Shown: positions 5,891-13,236, counted from the stretch's first letter. The stretch: DNA of 16,211 nucleotides from RGIG426 sp045643425 (GCA_045643425.1 JAZUKW010000010.1:1-16211), one strand, 5' to 3'. The notes: generated from the sequence alone by a model not told the origin. Numbers and translations are program-made.

Positions 5891-7195
5891 GTGAAAAAAC
5901 GAATTCCGCTTGCGACCACGCTGGCGCTGATTTTAATGGCGATCGCCGTATCCGTTTCGGGTACGATGGTGTTTGCCATGAATCGCTTCAGCACCACGGT
6001 CAGCAACGTCAGCGCGCGCCAAGCCTTGTTTGAGTATCTTACCGGCATCAACAAGGTAGTCAACCAAAATTATGCCGAGGTGGACGAGGAGCTGCTGAAA
6101 AGTCAGTTATCCTCCGCGTACATCCGCTCGATCGGCGACAAATACGCCGCGTATCTCACCTCGGACGAATATGCCGCCGTTCAAAAGAAAATTGCGGGAA
6201 CGGTGACCGGCTTCGGCTTAGTCCCGGCACTCAAGCCGGGGGAGGACACGCTGATCGTTTCGACGGTGGCGGTGGGTTCGCCTGCGGACCGTGCCGGTAT
6301 CAAGGCGGGCGACGTGATCGTCTCAGCCGACGGTCAAGCGGTGGAAAACACCGCCAAGGGTCTGGCATCGTTGCAGGCGGATTTAGAGGATTACGCCAAA
6401 ATCCTGCTGACGGTTTCCCGCGACGGAAAGCAGCTGTCCTTTGATTTGGTGTCCGGCGCGTATTCGGTCATCAGCGTGACCGGCAAAATGATCGGCAACG
6501 TCGGCTACGTGCGCGTCTCCGACTTCAACAACACCACCGCCGGTCAGTTTTCGGCTATGCTGGAACAGCACGTTGCCGCCGGCGCTTCTTCGTTTATCTT
6601 TGACCTGCGCGGCAACACGGGCGGTACGCTGGAGGCGGCCACCGAGATCGTCGGGTATCTGCTGCCCCGCGGCGCGTTTGCCACGTCTACGGCGTCCGAC
6701 GGAACCGTGACGATGCTGACGGCGTCCTCGGCGTATGAGCTGAGCTTGCCGTCCGTTACGCTGGTCGGCGCAACGACCGCCGGTGAGGCGGAGCTGTTTG
6801 CCGGCGTGTTGCAGGAATTTTCGCTGACCACGGTGGTGGGAGATACGACCGCCGGTCGCGCAAAGACGCAAAAATATTTCCCCTTAACGGCGGACAATGC
6901 CGCTGTGAAGCTGTCGGTCGCCGAGCTGTCCTTGCTGAAAGGCGGCTCCTGGGAGGGAAAAGGAATTCTCCCCGACCGCAAGGTCTCGCTTTCGGAGACG
7001 GAGGAATATCTCGATTTGATCGACGATGCCGACGATGCCCAGCTGCAAGCGGCGCTGTCGATGCTGGCGGATTCGCCGGAAACGACAACGGCACCGACGG
7101 CGACGGGAACGGCGACCGCCGCCGACCCCACGGCAACGGCGAAAAATGCCGCCGTGACGACCGCGAAAGCGGCGACCACGACGACGGCGCGATAA
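5891..7195 (+). CDS. S41/Ctp-type PDZ protein lacking catalytic Ser and Lys (pseudo-protease)
   Basis: This 434-residue protein has a signal anchor (about 8-30), an N-terminal helical region, a PDZ domain (about 100-185, with GSPADRAGIKAGDVIV at 129-144) and a C-terminal processing peptidase (S41) core at about 200-365. In CtpB and Tsp the catalytic Ser lies in SASASE and the Lys, 25 residues later, in FGKG. Here the matching segment is TAGEAE (296-301), giving Gly298 for Ser, and TAGRAKTQ (320-327), giving Arg323 for Lys, with the 25-residue spacing and Gln327 kept. The protein is therefore probably not a working protease of the usual kind. It ends in a Thr/Ala-rich tail (about 398-434). The GTG start has a perfect AAAGGAGG 8 bases upstream. 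S41 genes are commonly found next to ftsEX in Firmicutes, for example ctpB in Bacillus. A scaffold or binding role is inference. Confidence 0.85.
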   Translation: MKKRIPLATTLALILMAIAVSVSGTMVFAMNRFSTTVSNVSARQALFEYLTGINKVVNQNYAEVDEELLKSQLSSAYIRSIGDKYAAYLTSDEYAAVQKKIAGTVTGFGLVPALKPGEDTLIVSTVAVGSPADRAGIKAGDVIVSADGQAVENTAKGLASLQADLEDYAKILLTVSRDGKQLSFDLVSGAYSVISVTGKMIGNVGYVRVSDFNNTTAGQFSAMLEQHVAAGASSFIFDLRGNTGGTLEAATEIVGYLLPRGAFATSTASDGTVTMLTASSAYELSLPSVTLVGATTAGEAELFAGVLQEFSLTTVVGDTTAGRAKTQKYFPLTADNAAVKLSVAELSLLKGGSWEGKGILPDRKVSLSETEEYLDLIDDADDAQLQAALSMLADSPETTTAPTATGTATAADPTATAKNAAVTTAKAATTTTAR

Positions 7196-7257
7196 TCGTT
7201 TACACGTTACGGTTATAGTCGGCATACCCATTTTCCAACTAACAGGAGGAGACGGCT

Positions 7258-9282
7258 TTGGAAGAACGCAACGACAAATTAGAACTGCTCCGCCGGGCGC
7301 AGACCGGCGATGCCGACGCGGTGACGGATCTGTTCCGTCAATGCCGCGCGGACATCTACTTCTACGCGCTTGAGGTGCTGGAAGATGAGCAAAACGCCAA
7401 AAAAGCGGTGAGAGATACCGTCTTTATGATGTGTCGGGAGACGACCGTGCCGGCGACGGTGGCGGATTTCACTCCCTGGATGCTGTATATCTGTCACAGC
7501 TGCTGCAAGTCCTATTTGCCGTCCGGCTACAAGCCGGAAATGCCCCAGCCGGTCACGGCGCCCGAAACAGATTACGTGGCGGTGGATGCGGAGAGCAACG
7601 GCGTGTTGCCCGCGGCTCCCCGTGACAGACTGATGGAGGGGCTTAAGGTTTTGTCGATGGAGGAGCGCGCGATGATCGTGCTGCTCTATTACGAAAACTT
7701 CCCGCTGCGGACGGCGGCCCAGGTGATGGGAATGCACCCTTCGGTGGCGGAGGCGTATCGCAGTCAGGCGCTTCGCGCGCTGAAAGCGGCGGTTATGACC
7801 GGCGCAACGCCGGGAAAAATGGGCGGCTGCAGTATGAAAAATACCTTGTGGTGGATTTTTACCGCGCTGCACAAAAACGTAAAATGCGACTCGCTCGCGA
7901 TTTATAAAGACCTTTGCGCCGCGATGTCCATCACCCCCTCCGAGGCGATCCTCAAGGAGATGGAGGGCATCCACACGGTGAAGGAGCCTGTCGCCCAAAA
8001 ACAACTGAAAATGTCGCTCAAGGAGCGGATGGAATGGTGGCCGACCTCGCTTAAGGTGATCCTTGCTTCCGTGCTGGCGCTGGTGGTGCTGGGCGGCGGC
8101 GGATATTTGGCGGTGACGATGCTGCAAAAGGCACCGCAGGAGCTGGAGACCTCCGAAACGTCCGTGACCGACAGTTTTTTGGATAATCTCGAAAAGCAGT
8201 TTGCGAACGAAACGACGACCGTGACGACGACCAGGAAAAAAGCCACGACCACGGCAAAAATCAAAGATGAACACGGCAACCGGATCATCAACGGCACGAC
8301 CCGTGCCGCGACGACCGGCCGTGTGCGCAAAAAGAACAACAGCGGCGGGATCGTTGACAACAACTATTACGACAACGATACGCCGACGTCGCCGAACGGG
8401 CAGGGGAATAATCTTCACCGTACCACCACCCGTCGTCAGGTGAACAACGGCGGCGGTGGCGGAGGCAACGGTAACGGCAGCGGCGGCGGAGGTAATGGCA
8501 ACGGCAGCGGCGGCGGAAATACCGTGCAGCGCCCGGCTCCGGCGAACAACGGGCAGGGCTACGCGGCGTATCGCCCGGCGATCCCCACCTCTGACCAAGG
8601 CTCGAAGCAGTCCGGCGGTTTGTCCGAGGGCAGCTACAAATATGCGCTTTACAGCAACGGCACCGCCCACGTGACCGGCTTTACCGGTTCGGGAAACGTG
8701 AGCGTTCCGAGTAAGCTCGGCGGCTATAAGGTCACCGGCATTGACCCCGGCGCGTTTACGGGAAAGAGCATTTCCTCGGTGACGCTTCCCTCCTCGGTGG
8801 AGGCGGTGTCGGATAACGCGTTCCAAAATTGCACCTCGCTTCGCTCGGTTTCGATGTCCGGTGTCATCAGCATCGGCATGTATGCGTTCGACGGATGCAC
8901 GTCGCTGTCCTCTGTCAGCGTGTCTACGTCGCTCAAGCGGATCGGCAGCAACGCGTTTAAAGATTGTGGGGCGCTGTCCTCGTTTGATATTCCCTCCTCG
9001 GTGATTTCCATTGAGGCGATGGCGTTCCACGGCAGCGGCTTGACGAACGCAAGGATCCCGGTGGGCGTCAGCCTGATTGAGGATGGCGTGTTCCGTAACT
9101 GCAAGTCGCTGAAAACGGTGACGATCCCGTCCTCGGTGTCCCAAATCGGCAACGGCGCGTTCTACGGCTGTGACCATCTCCAGACCGTGTATTACGGCGG
9201 TAGTCAGTCGCAATGGGCGCGGCTTCCGTTTGACGAATCGGTGAACCGTCCGCTCGTCAATGCCAACATCGTTTGCGGATAA
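7258..9282 (+). CDS. Membrane-tethered ECF-sigma-like protein with extracellular BspA-type LRR domain
   Basis: This 674-residue protein joins parts not normally found together. Residues 8-65 resemble sigma region 2 of ECF factors. Residues 123-178 resemble region 4, with LSMEERAMIVLLYYENFPL (132-150) and a helix-turn-helix-like stretch after it. A linker (about 190-262) leads to one membrane helix at about 264-288. Outside the membrane follow a Thr-rich, then Asn/Gly-rich low-complexity spacer (about 295-455) and about seven BspA-type LRR_5 repeats of about 22 residues (about 492-645, with units such as SNAFKDCGALSSFDIPSS). The N-terminus would be in the cytosol and the LRRs outside. The TTG start is supported by AGGAGGA at 7-base spacing. 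The gene follows the S41-like gene by 62 bases and ends at a strong terminator. A sensor that signals to transcription is inference. Confidence 0.8.
   Translation: MEERNDKLELLRRAQTGDADAVTDLFRQCRADIYFYALEVLEDEQNAKKAVRDTVFMMCRETTVPATVADFTPWMLYICHSCCKSYLPSGYKPEMPQPVTAPETDYVAVDAESNGVLPAAPRDRLMEGLKVLSMEERAMIVLLYYENFPLRTAAQVMGMHPSVAEAYRSQALRALKAAVMTGATPGKMGGCSMKNTLWWIFTALHKNVKCDSLAIYKDLCAAMSITPSEAILKEMEGIHTVKEPVAQKQLKMSLKERMEWWPTSLKVILASVLALVVLGGGGYLAVTMLQKAPQELETSETSVTDSFLDNLEKQFANETTTVTTTRKKATTTAKIKDEHGNRIINGTTRAATTGRVRKKNNSGGIVDNNYYDNDTPTSPNGQGNNLHRTTTRRQVNNGGGGGGNGNGSGGGGNGNGSGGGNTVQRPAPANNGQGYAAYRPAIPTSDQGSKQSGGLSEGSYKYALYSNGTAHVTGFTGSGNVSVPSKLGGYKVTGIDPGAFTGKSISSVTLPSSVEAVSDNAFQNCTSLRSVSMSGVISIGMYAFDGCTSLSSVSVSTSLKRIGSNAFKDCGALSSFDIPSSVISIEAMAFHGSGLTNARIPVGVSLIEDGVFRNCKSLKTVTIPSSVSQIGNGAFYGCDHLQTVYYGGSQSQWARLPFDESVNRPLVNANIVCG
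8455..8508 (+). repeat. 27-base tandem repeat coding a Gly/Asn spacer
   Basis: Two near-identical 27-base units (8455-8481 and 8482-8508) encode GGGGNGNGS twice, with a further partial GGCGGCGG after. The differences are mostly at third codon positions, pointing to an in-frame duplication kept under protein selection. It lies in the flexible linker between the membrane helix and the LRR domain and could vary in copy number between strains. Confidence 0.75.
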
Positions 9283-9290
9283 TGACAAAG

Positions 9291-9327
9291 AAAAATCCCG
9301 ACGAACGTCGTTCGTCGGGATTTTTTT
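9291..9327. terminator. Strong bidirectional terminator between convergent genes
   Basis: The arms 9291-9305 and 9311-9325 pair perfectly over 15 bases around a CGTCG loop, with the core TCCCGACGAA/TTCGTCGGGA. The T run on the plus strand reaches 9327, and on the minus strand ATTTTTCTTT follows the stem. It lies just after the sigma-LRR gene and overlaps the stop codon of the convergent deacetylase, so it can serve both. Confidence 0.95.
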
Positions 9328-10120
9328 ATTGCGTGGCGGTGGGAGAGACATTGCCGAGCTGTCGCCCCTCGTGGTTGATGGGCGTTTTTGCGGGATACAG
9401 CATTTCGGAGGCCTTCACAAACGTGTATCCCTGCTTTTTCAAAGTTTGTATGATGCCGGGGAGCGCTTCGGGCGTGTGCTTGGCAGCATTGTGGAACAGC
9501 ACGATGCTGCCCGATTGCACCCGTGACAGCACGCGCTCGGAAATCTCGGCGGCGGAGAGGTCTTTCCAATCGAGACTGTCCACGTCCCATTGTACGCATT
9601 GCATTTCCATTCCGTCCAGCACCTCGATGAGCGCGTTGTCGTAGTCGCCGTAAGGCGCGCGGAACAGCGTGGGCGTTTTTCCGGTGAGCGCGGCGATTTT
9701 TTCGTTGCAGGTCTTGATCTCCGCGCGCATTTCCGCTTTGGAAAGCGACGGCATGTGCGGATGAGAGGCGGAGTGGTTCATGACCTCGTGACCGGCGGCG
9801 GCGAGAGCTTTGACCGAGTCGGAACACCGGTCGCACCATTCACCGACAACGAAAAAGGTCACGTGAATATCGTTTTCTTTAAAAATCTTAATCAGCGTTT
9901 CGGTGTCCTCGTTGCCCCACGCGGCATCAAAGGTGAACGCCACCGTTTTGTTCGGCCGATCGGTACAGTAGACGGGCAGGCGGCGTACCGCGGCGGCGGT
10001 CGTCTCGGCATACAGCCGAAATCCGGCGGCGGTCGCGCCGCACAGCACCGCCACCGCCGCCAGCAGGCAGACGAGGCCGAGCAGCAGTTGTCGGTTTCCT
10101 AAAAGGCGATATACACGCAT
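9326..10120 (-). CDS. PdaB-type membrane-anchored polysaccharide deacetylase
   Basis: This 264-residue protein has an N-terminal membrane anchor or signal (about 11-34) and a NodB-type deacetylase domain (about 57-242). The family motifs are visible: TFDAAWG (63-69), HSASH (116-120), RAPYG (154-158), DVDSLDW (179-185) and LFHNAAKHTPEAL (208-220). TFDAAW in place of TFDDG means the second Asp, normally a metal ligand, is Ala66; this is typical of the PdaB branch, which acts in spore wall or spore peptidoglycan work in Bacillus. A sporulation role is therefore likely but inferred. ATG10120 was chosen because GAAAGGG lies 8 bases upstream; the GTG at 10129 overlaps that site. The start is directly downstream of a terminator-like hairpin whose 3' arm carries the ribosome binding site. 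Confidence 0.88.
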   Translation of the reverse strand: MRVYRLLGNRQLLLGLVCLLAAVAVLCGATAAGFRLYAETTAAAVRRLPVYCTDRPNKTVAFTFDAAWGNEDTETLIKIFKENDIHVTFFVVGEWCDRCSDSVKALAAAGHEVMNHSASHPHMPSLSKAEMRAEIKTCNEKIAALTGKTPTLFRAPYGDYDNALIEVLDGMEMQCVQWDVDSLDWKDLSAAEISERVLSRVQSGSIVLFHNAAKHTPEALPGIIQTLKKQGYTFVKASEMLYPAKTPINHEGRQLGNVSPTATQ

Positions 10121-10165
10121 AAAAAACACCCTTTCACAGATCGTGTACCATATCTATGAAAGGGT
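10121..10165 (-). terminator. Terminator hairpin abutting and covering the deacetylase start site
   Basis: On the minus strand, ACCCTTTCATAGAT (10165-10152) pairs with ATCTGTGAAAGGGT (10141-10128). This gives 14 pairs including one G-U, around a 10-base loop, followed by G and six Ts that run straight into the ATG at 10120. It begins 19 bases after the stop of the upstream gene and looks like its terminator. Its 3' arm contains the GAAAGGG ribosome binding site of the deacetylase, so in a transcript starting further upstream it would also hide that site. The mispaired position is C/A on the plus strand but G-U on the minus strand, which favours function on the minus strand. Confidence 0.85.
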
Positions 10166-10184
10166 GGCGGGTTTTATCAGTATT

Positions 10185-11030
10185 TTATTTATCGGTGACG
10201 GCGATGATCGTCCATCCGCTGCCGTTTTCCTCGAAAACGTACCATTGAGAGAACTCGATGTTGGAGGCGTCCGGCTCGAGGGTGTTGCCGTATTTGTCCA
10301 CCGACAGGTTTTGCGTCAGCGCGTAATTCACAAGAATCTGCGCTTCGTTCCCGTGCAGGCGAATGTCGCTGACCGAGGTGGTATACAGCGAGGAGGAGTC
10401 GGAGACCGGCACGTGATAGCAGGCGTTGGCCTTGTCGTATTCAAAAATGTAGGCGACGCCGCTTTCCTCACCCAGCGTTTGGTGGTGCGGCGTGACCTTG
10501 TCTCCGAACAGAGCGGCAAAGGAGCGGTTGATTTCCTCGACCGGCAGGATAAGGCGGCCGTAATCGTCGGTTTTGTAGTTGTAGACGTCGGTTTTTTCCC
10601 GCAGCTGGCGGATACGCTCCGCCTCGGTGATGCGGAAAATCGCGGCCTTGAGCAGCACCGTGTCGTCCGCATCCTCGAGCGTGTCGAAGGAGGCGGGCTG
10701 GTACTCGATGAGCGGCGCGGCAAGATCGCGCAGCTCGATCATCTGGTCGGAGTGGTCAAAGGCCTTTTGGATGAGGCCGACGGTCATTACGCCGAGGGCG
10801 ATGACGCCCACGATGGCCAAAAAAATCACGATCAGGCCGATCCACGCCGCAAACCGCCGTTGACCGCGCCGCGTGCCGCGGCTGGTGCGTCGGCGGCGTT
10901 TGGGTTGGGCGTTTTCCAACACGTCCGAAAGGGTTTCCGCCGTTTCGTCCGCTTCCGCCTTTTGCACGACGATGTCGCCGCTTTGCGAGGCGGGAACGTC
11001 GTTATTTTTCGGTTTCTTTTTTAGAAACAT
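10185..11030 (-). CDS. Membrane-anchored protein of unknown function in the proBA operon
   Basis: I do not recognise this 281-residue protein. It has an acidic and polar cytoplasmic N-terminus (about 11-42), a very basic patch KRRRRTSRGTRRGQRR (44-59), one membrane helix at about 61-87 and a C-terminal domain of about 190 residues that should lie outside the membrane. The outer part is mixed, without cysteine pairs that would suggest disulphides, and near the end carries IEFSQWYVFEENGSGWTI, a compact beta-like stretch reminiscent of small NTF2- or lipoprotein-like domains; that is only an impression. The ATG at 11030 has GAGGAGG at 7-base spacing. It follows proA by 22 bases and is therefore probably co-transcribed with proBA; the terminator hairpin at 10121-10165 ends the unit. 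Confidence 0.75.
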   Translation of the reverse strand: MFLKKKPKNNDVPASQSGDIVVQKAEADETAETLSDVLENAQPKRRRRTSRGTRRGQRRFAAWIGLIVIFLAIVGVIALGVMTVGLIQKAFDHSDQMIELRDLAAPLIEYQPASFDTLEDADDTVLLKAAIFRITEAERIRQLREKTDVYNYKTDDYGRLILPVEEINRSFAALFGDKVTPHHQTLGEESGVAYIFEYDKANACYHVPVSDSSSLYTTSVSDIRLHGNEAQILVNYALTQNLSVDKYGNTLEPDASNIEFSQWYVFEENGSGWTIIAVTDK

Positions 11031-11052
11031 AGAGAGACCTCCTCATCGGCGA

Positions 11053-12297
11053 TCAGCGGATTTGGCCGTTGCCGTCGATACGGTATTTGATGCTGGTCAG
11101 CTCGCGCAGTCCCATGGGGCCGCGGGCGTGAAGCTTTTGGGTGGAGATGCCGATTTCGGCACCGAGGCCGAACTCGCCGCCGTCGGTGAACCGCGTGGAG
11201 GCGTTGACGTATACCGCCGCCGCATCCACCGCGTTACAGAAGCGGTCGGCCGCCTCGGGATCGTCGGTGACGATACATTCGCTGTGGCCGGTGCCGTAAC
11301 GGCGCACGTGGTCGATCGCTTCGTCCACCGAGCCGACGACTTTAACGGCTAAGATCATATCGCCGTACTCGGTTTCCCAATCCTCGTCGCTCGCTTCTTC
11401 GGCGCCGCCCTCGATGAGCTTGCGGGCGGCCTCGTCGCCGCGGAGGGTGACACCGCTCGCTTTCAGCGAGGCGGCGATAACAGGCAGCGCGGTTTTGGCG
11501 ATGCCGTTATGCACAAGCAAGGTCTCCGCCGCGTTGCAGACGGACGGGCGGGAGGTTTTGGCGTTTAAAATGATCGCGGTCGCCATTTCGACGTTGGCCG
11601 CCGCGTCTACGAATACGTGGCAGTTGCCGACACCCGTTTCGATGACCGGAACGGTGGCTTCGGAGACCACGGCGCGGATGAGTCCGGCGCCGCCGCGCGG
11701 AATAAGCAGGTCGAGATAGCCGTTTAGGTGCATCATCTCTTTGGCGCTGTCGCGGGAGGTGTCGGTGACCAGCTGGACACAGTCGGCGGGAAGTCCCACC
11801 GAGGCGATACCCTCGCGCAGAGCGTCGGCGATAGCGGTGTTCGAGCGGATGGCTTCCTTGCCGCCGCGCAAAATGGTGGCGTTGCCCGCTTTGAGGCACA
11901 GCCCCGCCGCGTCGGAGGTGACGTTCGGGCGCGCTTCATAGATAATGCCGATCACGCCGATGGGGACGCGCAGCTTGCGGATACGCAGACCGTTCGGGCG
12001 GGTGGTTTCTTCGAGCAGGTCGCCGATGGGGTCGGGGAGCATCGCCACGTCCAGCAGGCCCTTGGCCATACCCTCCAGCCGTTCGGGAGTGAGCTTTAAG
12101 CGGTCGAGCATCGACTCGCGCATTCCGCCCGCTTCGGCGGCGGCGAGGTCTTGCTCGTTGGCCTCTAAAATATCCGGCTCATGGAATTTCAGCGACTTCG
12201 CCATCGCGGCGAGCGCCTCGTTTTTTTGCATCGTTTCGGCAACCGCCAGCACCTGCGAGGCGGCTTTTGCCGCTTGGCCCATTTCGAGGAGCGTCAT
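11053..12297 (-). CDS. proA: Gamma-glutamyl phosphate reductase (proline biosynthesis)
   Basis: ProA reduces gamma-glutamyl phosphate with NADPH to glutamate-5-semialdehyde, the second step from glutamate to proline, in the cytosol. The 414-residue protein is of normal length. It shows the aldehyde-dehydrogenase-like fold with the catalytic Cys254 in SRPSVCNAAET, and family stretches such as GVIGIIYEARPNVTSDA (114-130), LIPRGG (198-203), ETGVGNCHVFVDAAAN (220-235) and LGAEIGISTQKLHARGPMGL near the C-terminus. The ATG overlaps the proB stop (ATGA), and AAGGAGG lies 7 bases upstream of it, inside the end of proB. The two enzymes are therefore translationally coupled, as expected for a pathway with a labile intermediate. 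Confidence 0.97.
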   Translation of the reverse strand: MTLLEMGQAAKAASQVLAVAETMQKNEALAAMAKSLKFHEPDILEANEQDLAAAEAGGMRESMLDRLKLTPERLEGMAKGLLDVAMLPDPIGDLLEETTRPNGLRIRKLRVPIGVIGIIYEARPNVTSDAAGLCLKAGNATILRGGKEAIRSNTAIADALREGIASVGLPADCVQLVTDTSRDSAKEMMHLNGYLDLLIPRGGAGLIRAVVSEATVPVIETGVGNCHVFVDAAANVEMATAIILNAKTSRPSVCNAAETLLVHNGIAKTALPVIAASLKASGVTLRGDEAARKLIEGGAEEASDEDWETEYGDMILAVKVVGSVDEAIDHVRRYGTGHSECIVTDDPEAADRFCNAVDAAAVYVNASTRFTDGGEFGLGAEIGISTQKLHARGPMGLRELTSIKYRIDGNGQIR

Positions 12298-13088
12298 ACC
12301 GTTTCCTCCTTACAAAAGAGGGTGCCGACCGGCGAGCCCTCGGTCAAATCATACAGCTTCATAGGATCGGCGCCGTTCATAATGATCATCGGAATATCTG
12401 CCGACAGCGCGATCTCCGCGGCGTGGAGCTTCGTGACCATGCCGCCGGTGCCGCGTGCCGAGCCGGAGCCGCCCGCAACGGACAGCAGCTTGTCGTCGAT
12501 TTTCGTGACGAGCGGGATGAGCCGGGCGTCGGGGTGCTCGGCGGGGTTTTTATCGAACAGGCCGTCAATATCCGACATAAGAACGAGCGCGTCCGCTTTC
12601 GAGAGAACCGCGACCTGCGCCGACAGCGTGTCGTTGTCGCCGAACTCGATTTCTTCGGTGGCGACGGTGTCGTTTTCGTTGATGACCGGGACCGCGCCCA
12701 CGCGAATGAGCTCGGAGAGCGTGTTGACGATGTTGCGGTGGCGGACGGGATCGTCCACGCCGTCACGGGTCAACAGCACCTGCGCGGTGACGTGACCGTA
12801 ATCGGCAAAGAGCTTGTCGTACATATACATAAGCTCGCATTGACCAACCGCGGCGGCGGCTTGTTTGCCGGCAATATCCCGCGGGCGCTCGGAGAAGCCG
12901 AGCTTGCCTGCGCCGACGCCGATCGCGCCGGAGGTGACGAGCAGGATCTCCCGCCCGCTGTTTTTTAAATCGGACAGCACCTTGACGAGCGTTTCGAGAC
13001 GGCGCAAATTCATCCGCCCGCTGGGATAGGTCAGCGTCGAGGTACCGACTTTTACCACGATACGCGTGGCATCACTAATGGATTTCAT
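12294..13088 (-). CDS. proB: Glutamate 5-kinase, short form without PUA domain
   Basis: ProB phosphorylates glutamate with ATP, the first and usually feedback-controlled step of proline synthesis. The 264-residue protein covers the amino-acid-kinase domain: VVKVGTSTL (11-19), TSGAIGVGAG (52-61), NENDTVATEE (138-147), FGDND (149-153) and GTGGMVTK (213-220). It stops before the C-terminal PUA domain found in longer enzymes of about 370 residues; short forms are known in Clostridia, so this is not a truncation. The frame is open far upstream, but the ATG at 13088 has GAGGG at suitable distance and is the first start after the promoter at 13126-13155. proA overlaps its stop codon. Confidence 0.95.
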   Translation of the reverse strand: MKSISDATRIVVKVGTSTLTYPSGRMNLRRLETLVKVLSDLKNSGREILLVTSGAIGVGAGKLGFSERPRDIAGKQAAAAVGQCELMYMYDKLFADYGHVTAQVLLTRDGVDDPVRHRNIVNTLSELIRVGAVPVINENDTVATEEIEFGDNDTLSAQVAVLSKADALVLMSDIDGLFDKNPAEHPDARLIPLVTKIDDKLLSVAGGSGSARGTGGMVTKLHAAEIALSADIPMIIMNGADPMKLYDLTEGSPVGTLFCKEETV

Positions 13089-13125
13089 CAAAAAATCCCT
13101 CGCTTTCGTGTTTACATACACATCT

Positions 13126-13155
13126 ATTATACCATATAAGAACCGCAAATGTAAA
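13126..13155 (-). promoter_or_regulatory. Promoter of the proB-proA operon
   Basis: Read on the minus strand, TTTACA (13155-13150), an 18-base spacer and a perfect TATAAT (13131-13126) form a sigma-A-type promoter. TGG before the -10 adds an extended -10 element. The expected start is near 13119, giving a leader of about 30 bases. This is too short for a riboswitch or T-box. Confidence 0.85.
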
Positions 13156-13181
13156 GAGGGGATTTTTGCGCGTCGAAAAGG

Positions 13182-13210
13182 TTGCACTTTGGCGTAAAAT
13201 ATGGTAAAAT
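13182..13210 (+). promoter_or_regulatory. Promoter of ymdB-cysK-ligA
   Basis: TTGCAC (13182-13187), a 17-base spacer and TAAAAT (13205-13210) preceded by TGG (extended -10) form a good promoter. It is back-to-back with the proBA promoter; the two -35 elements are about 26 bases apart. The leader is about 20 bases. Confidence 0.8.
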
Positions 13211-13236
13211 GGAAACCATAGAAAGAAGGATGTTTT

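Noticed and set aside
7196..7257. A promoter (TTTACA ... TATAGT) before the sigma-LRR gene
   Set aside because: The two hexamers are only 9 bases apart, too close for a normal promoter.
8455..8518. Repeat array as a CRISPR or regulatory repeat
   Set aside because: The units are tandem without unique spacers, stay in frame and encode a Gly/Asn linker inside a protein.
7279..9351. A 690-codon open frame on the minus strand opposite the sigma-LRR gene
   Set aside because: Its translation is rich in His and Arg without domains, as expected for the antisense of a GC-biased gene. The plus-strand frame has a ribosome binding site, ordered domains and a terminator. The minus frame also runs through the bidirectional terminator.
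10140..10184. A sporulation-sigma promoter for the PdaB-like gene (TGATAA ... CATAGATA on the minus strand)
   Set aside because: Spacing and bases fit sigma-G or sigma-K consensus only loosely, and the putative -10 lies within the hairpin arm. This is too weak to list as a feature.
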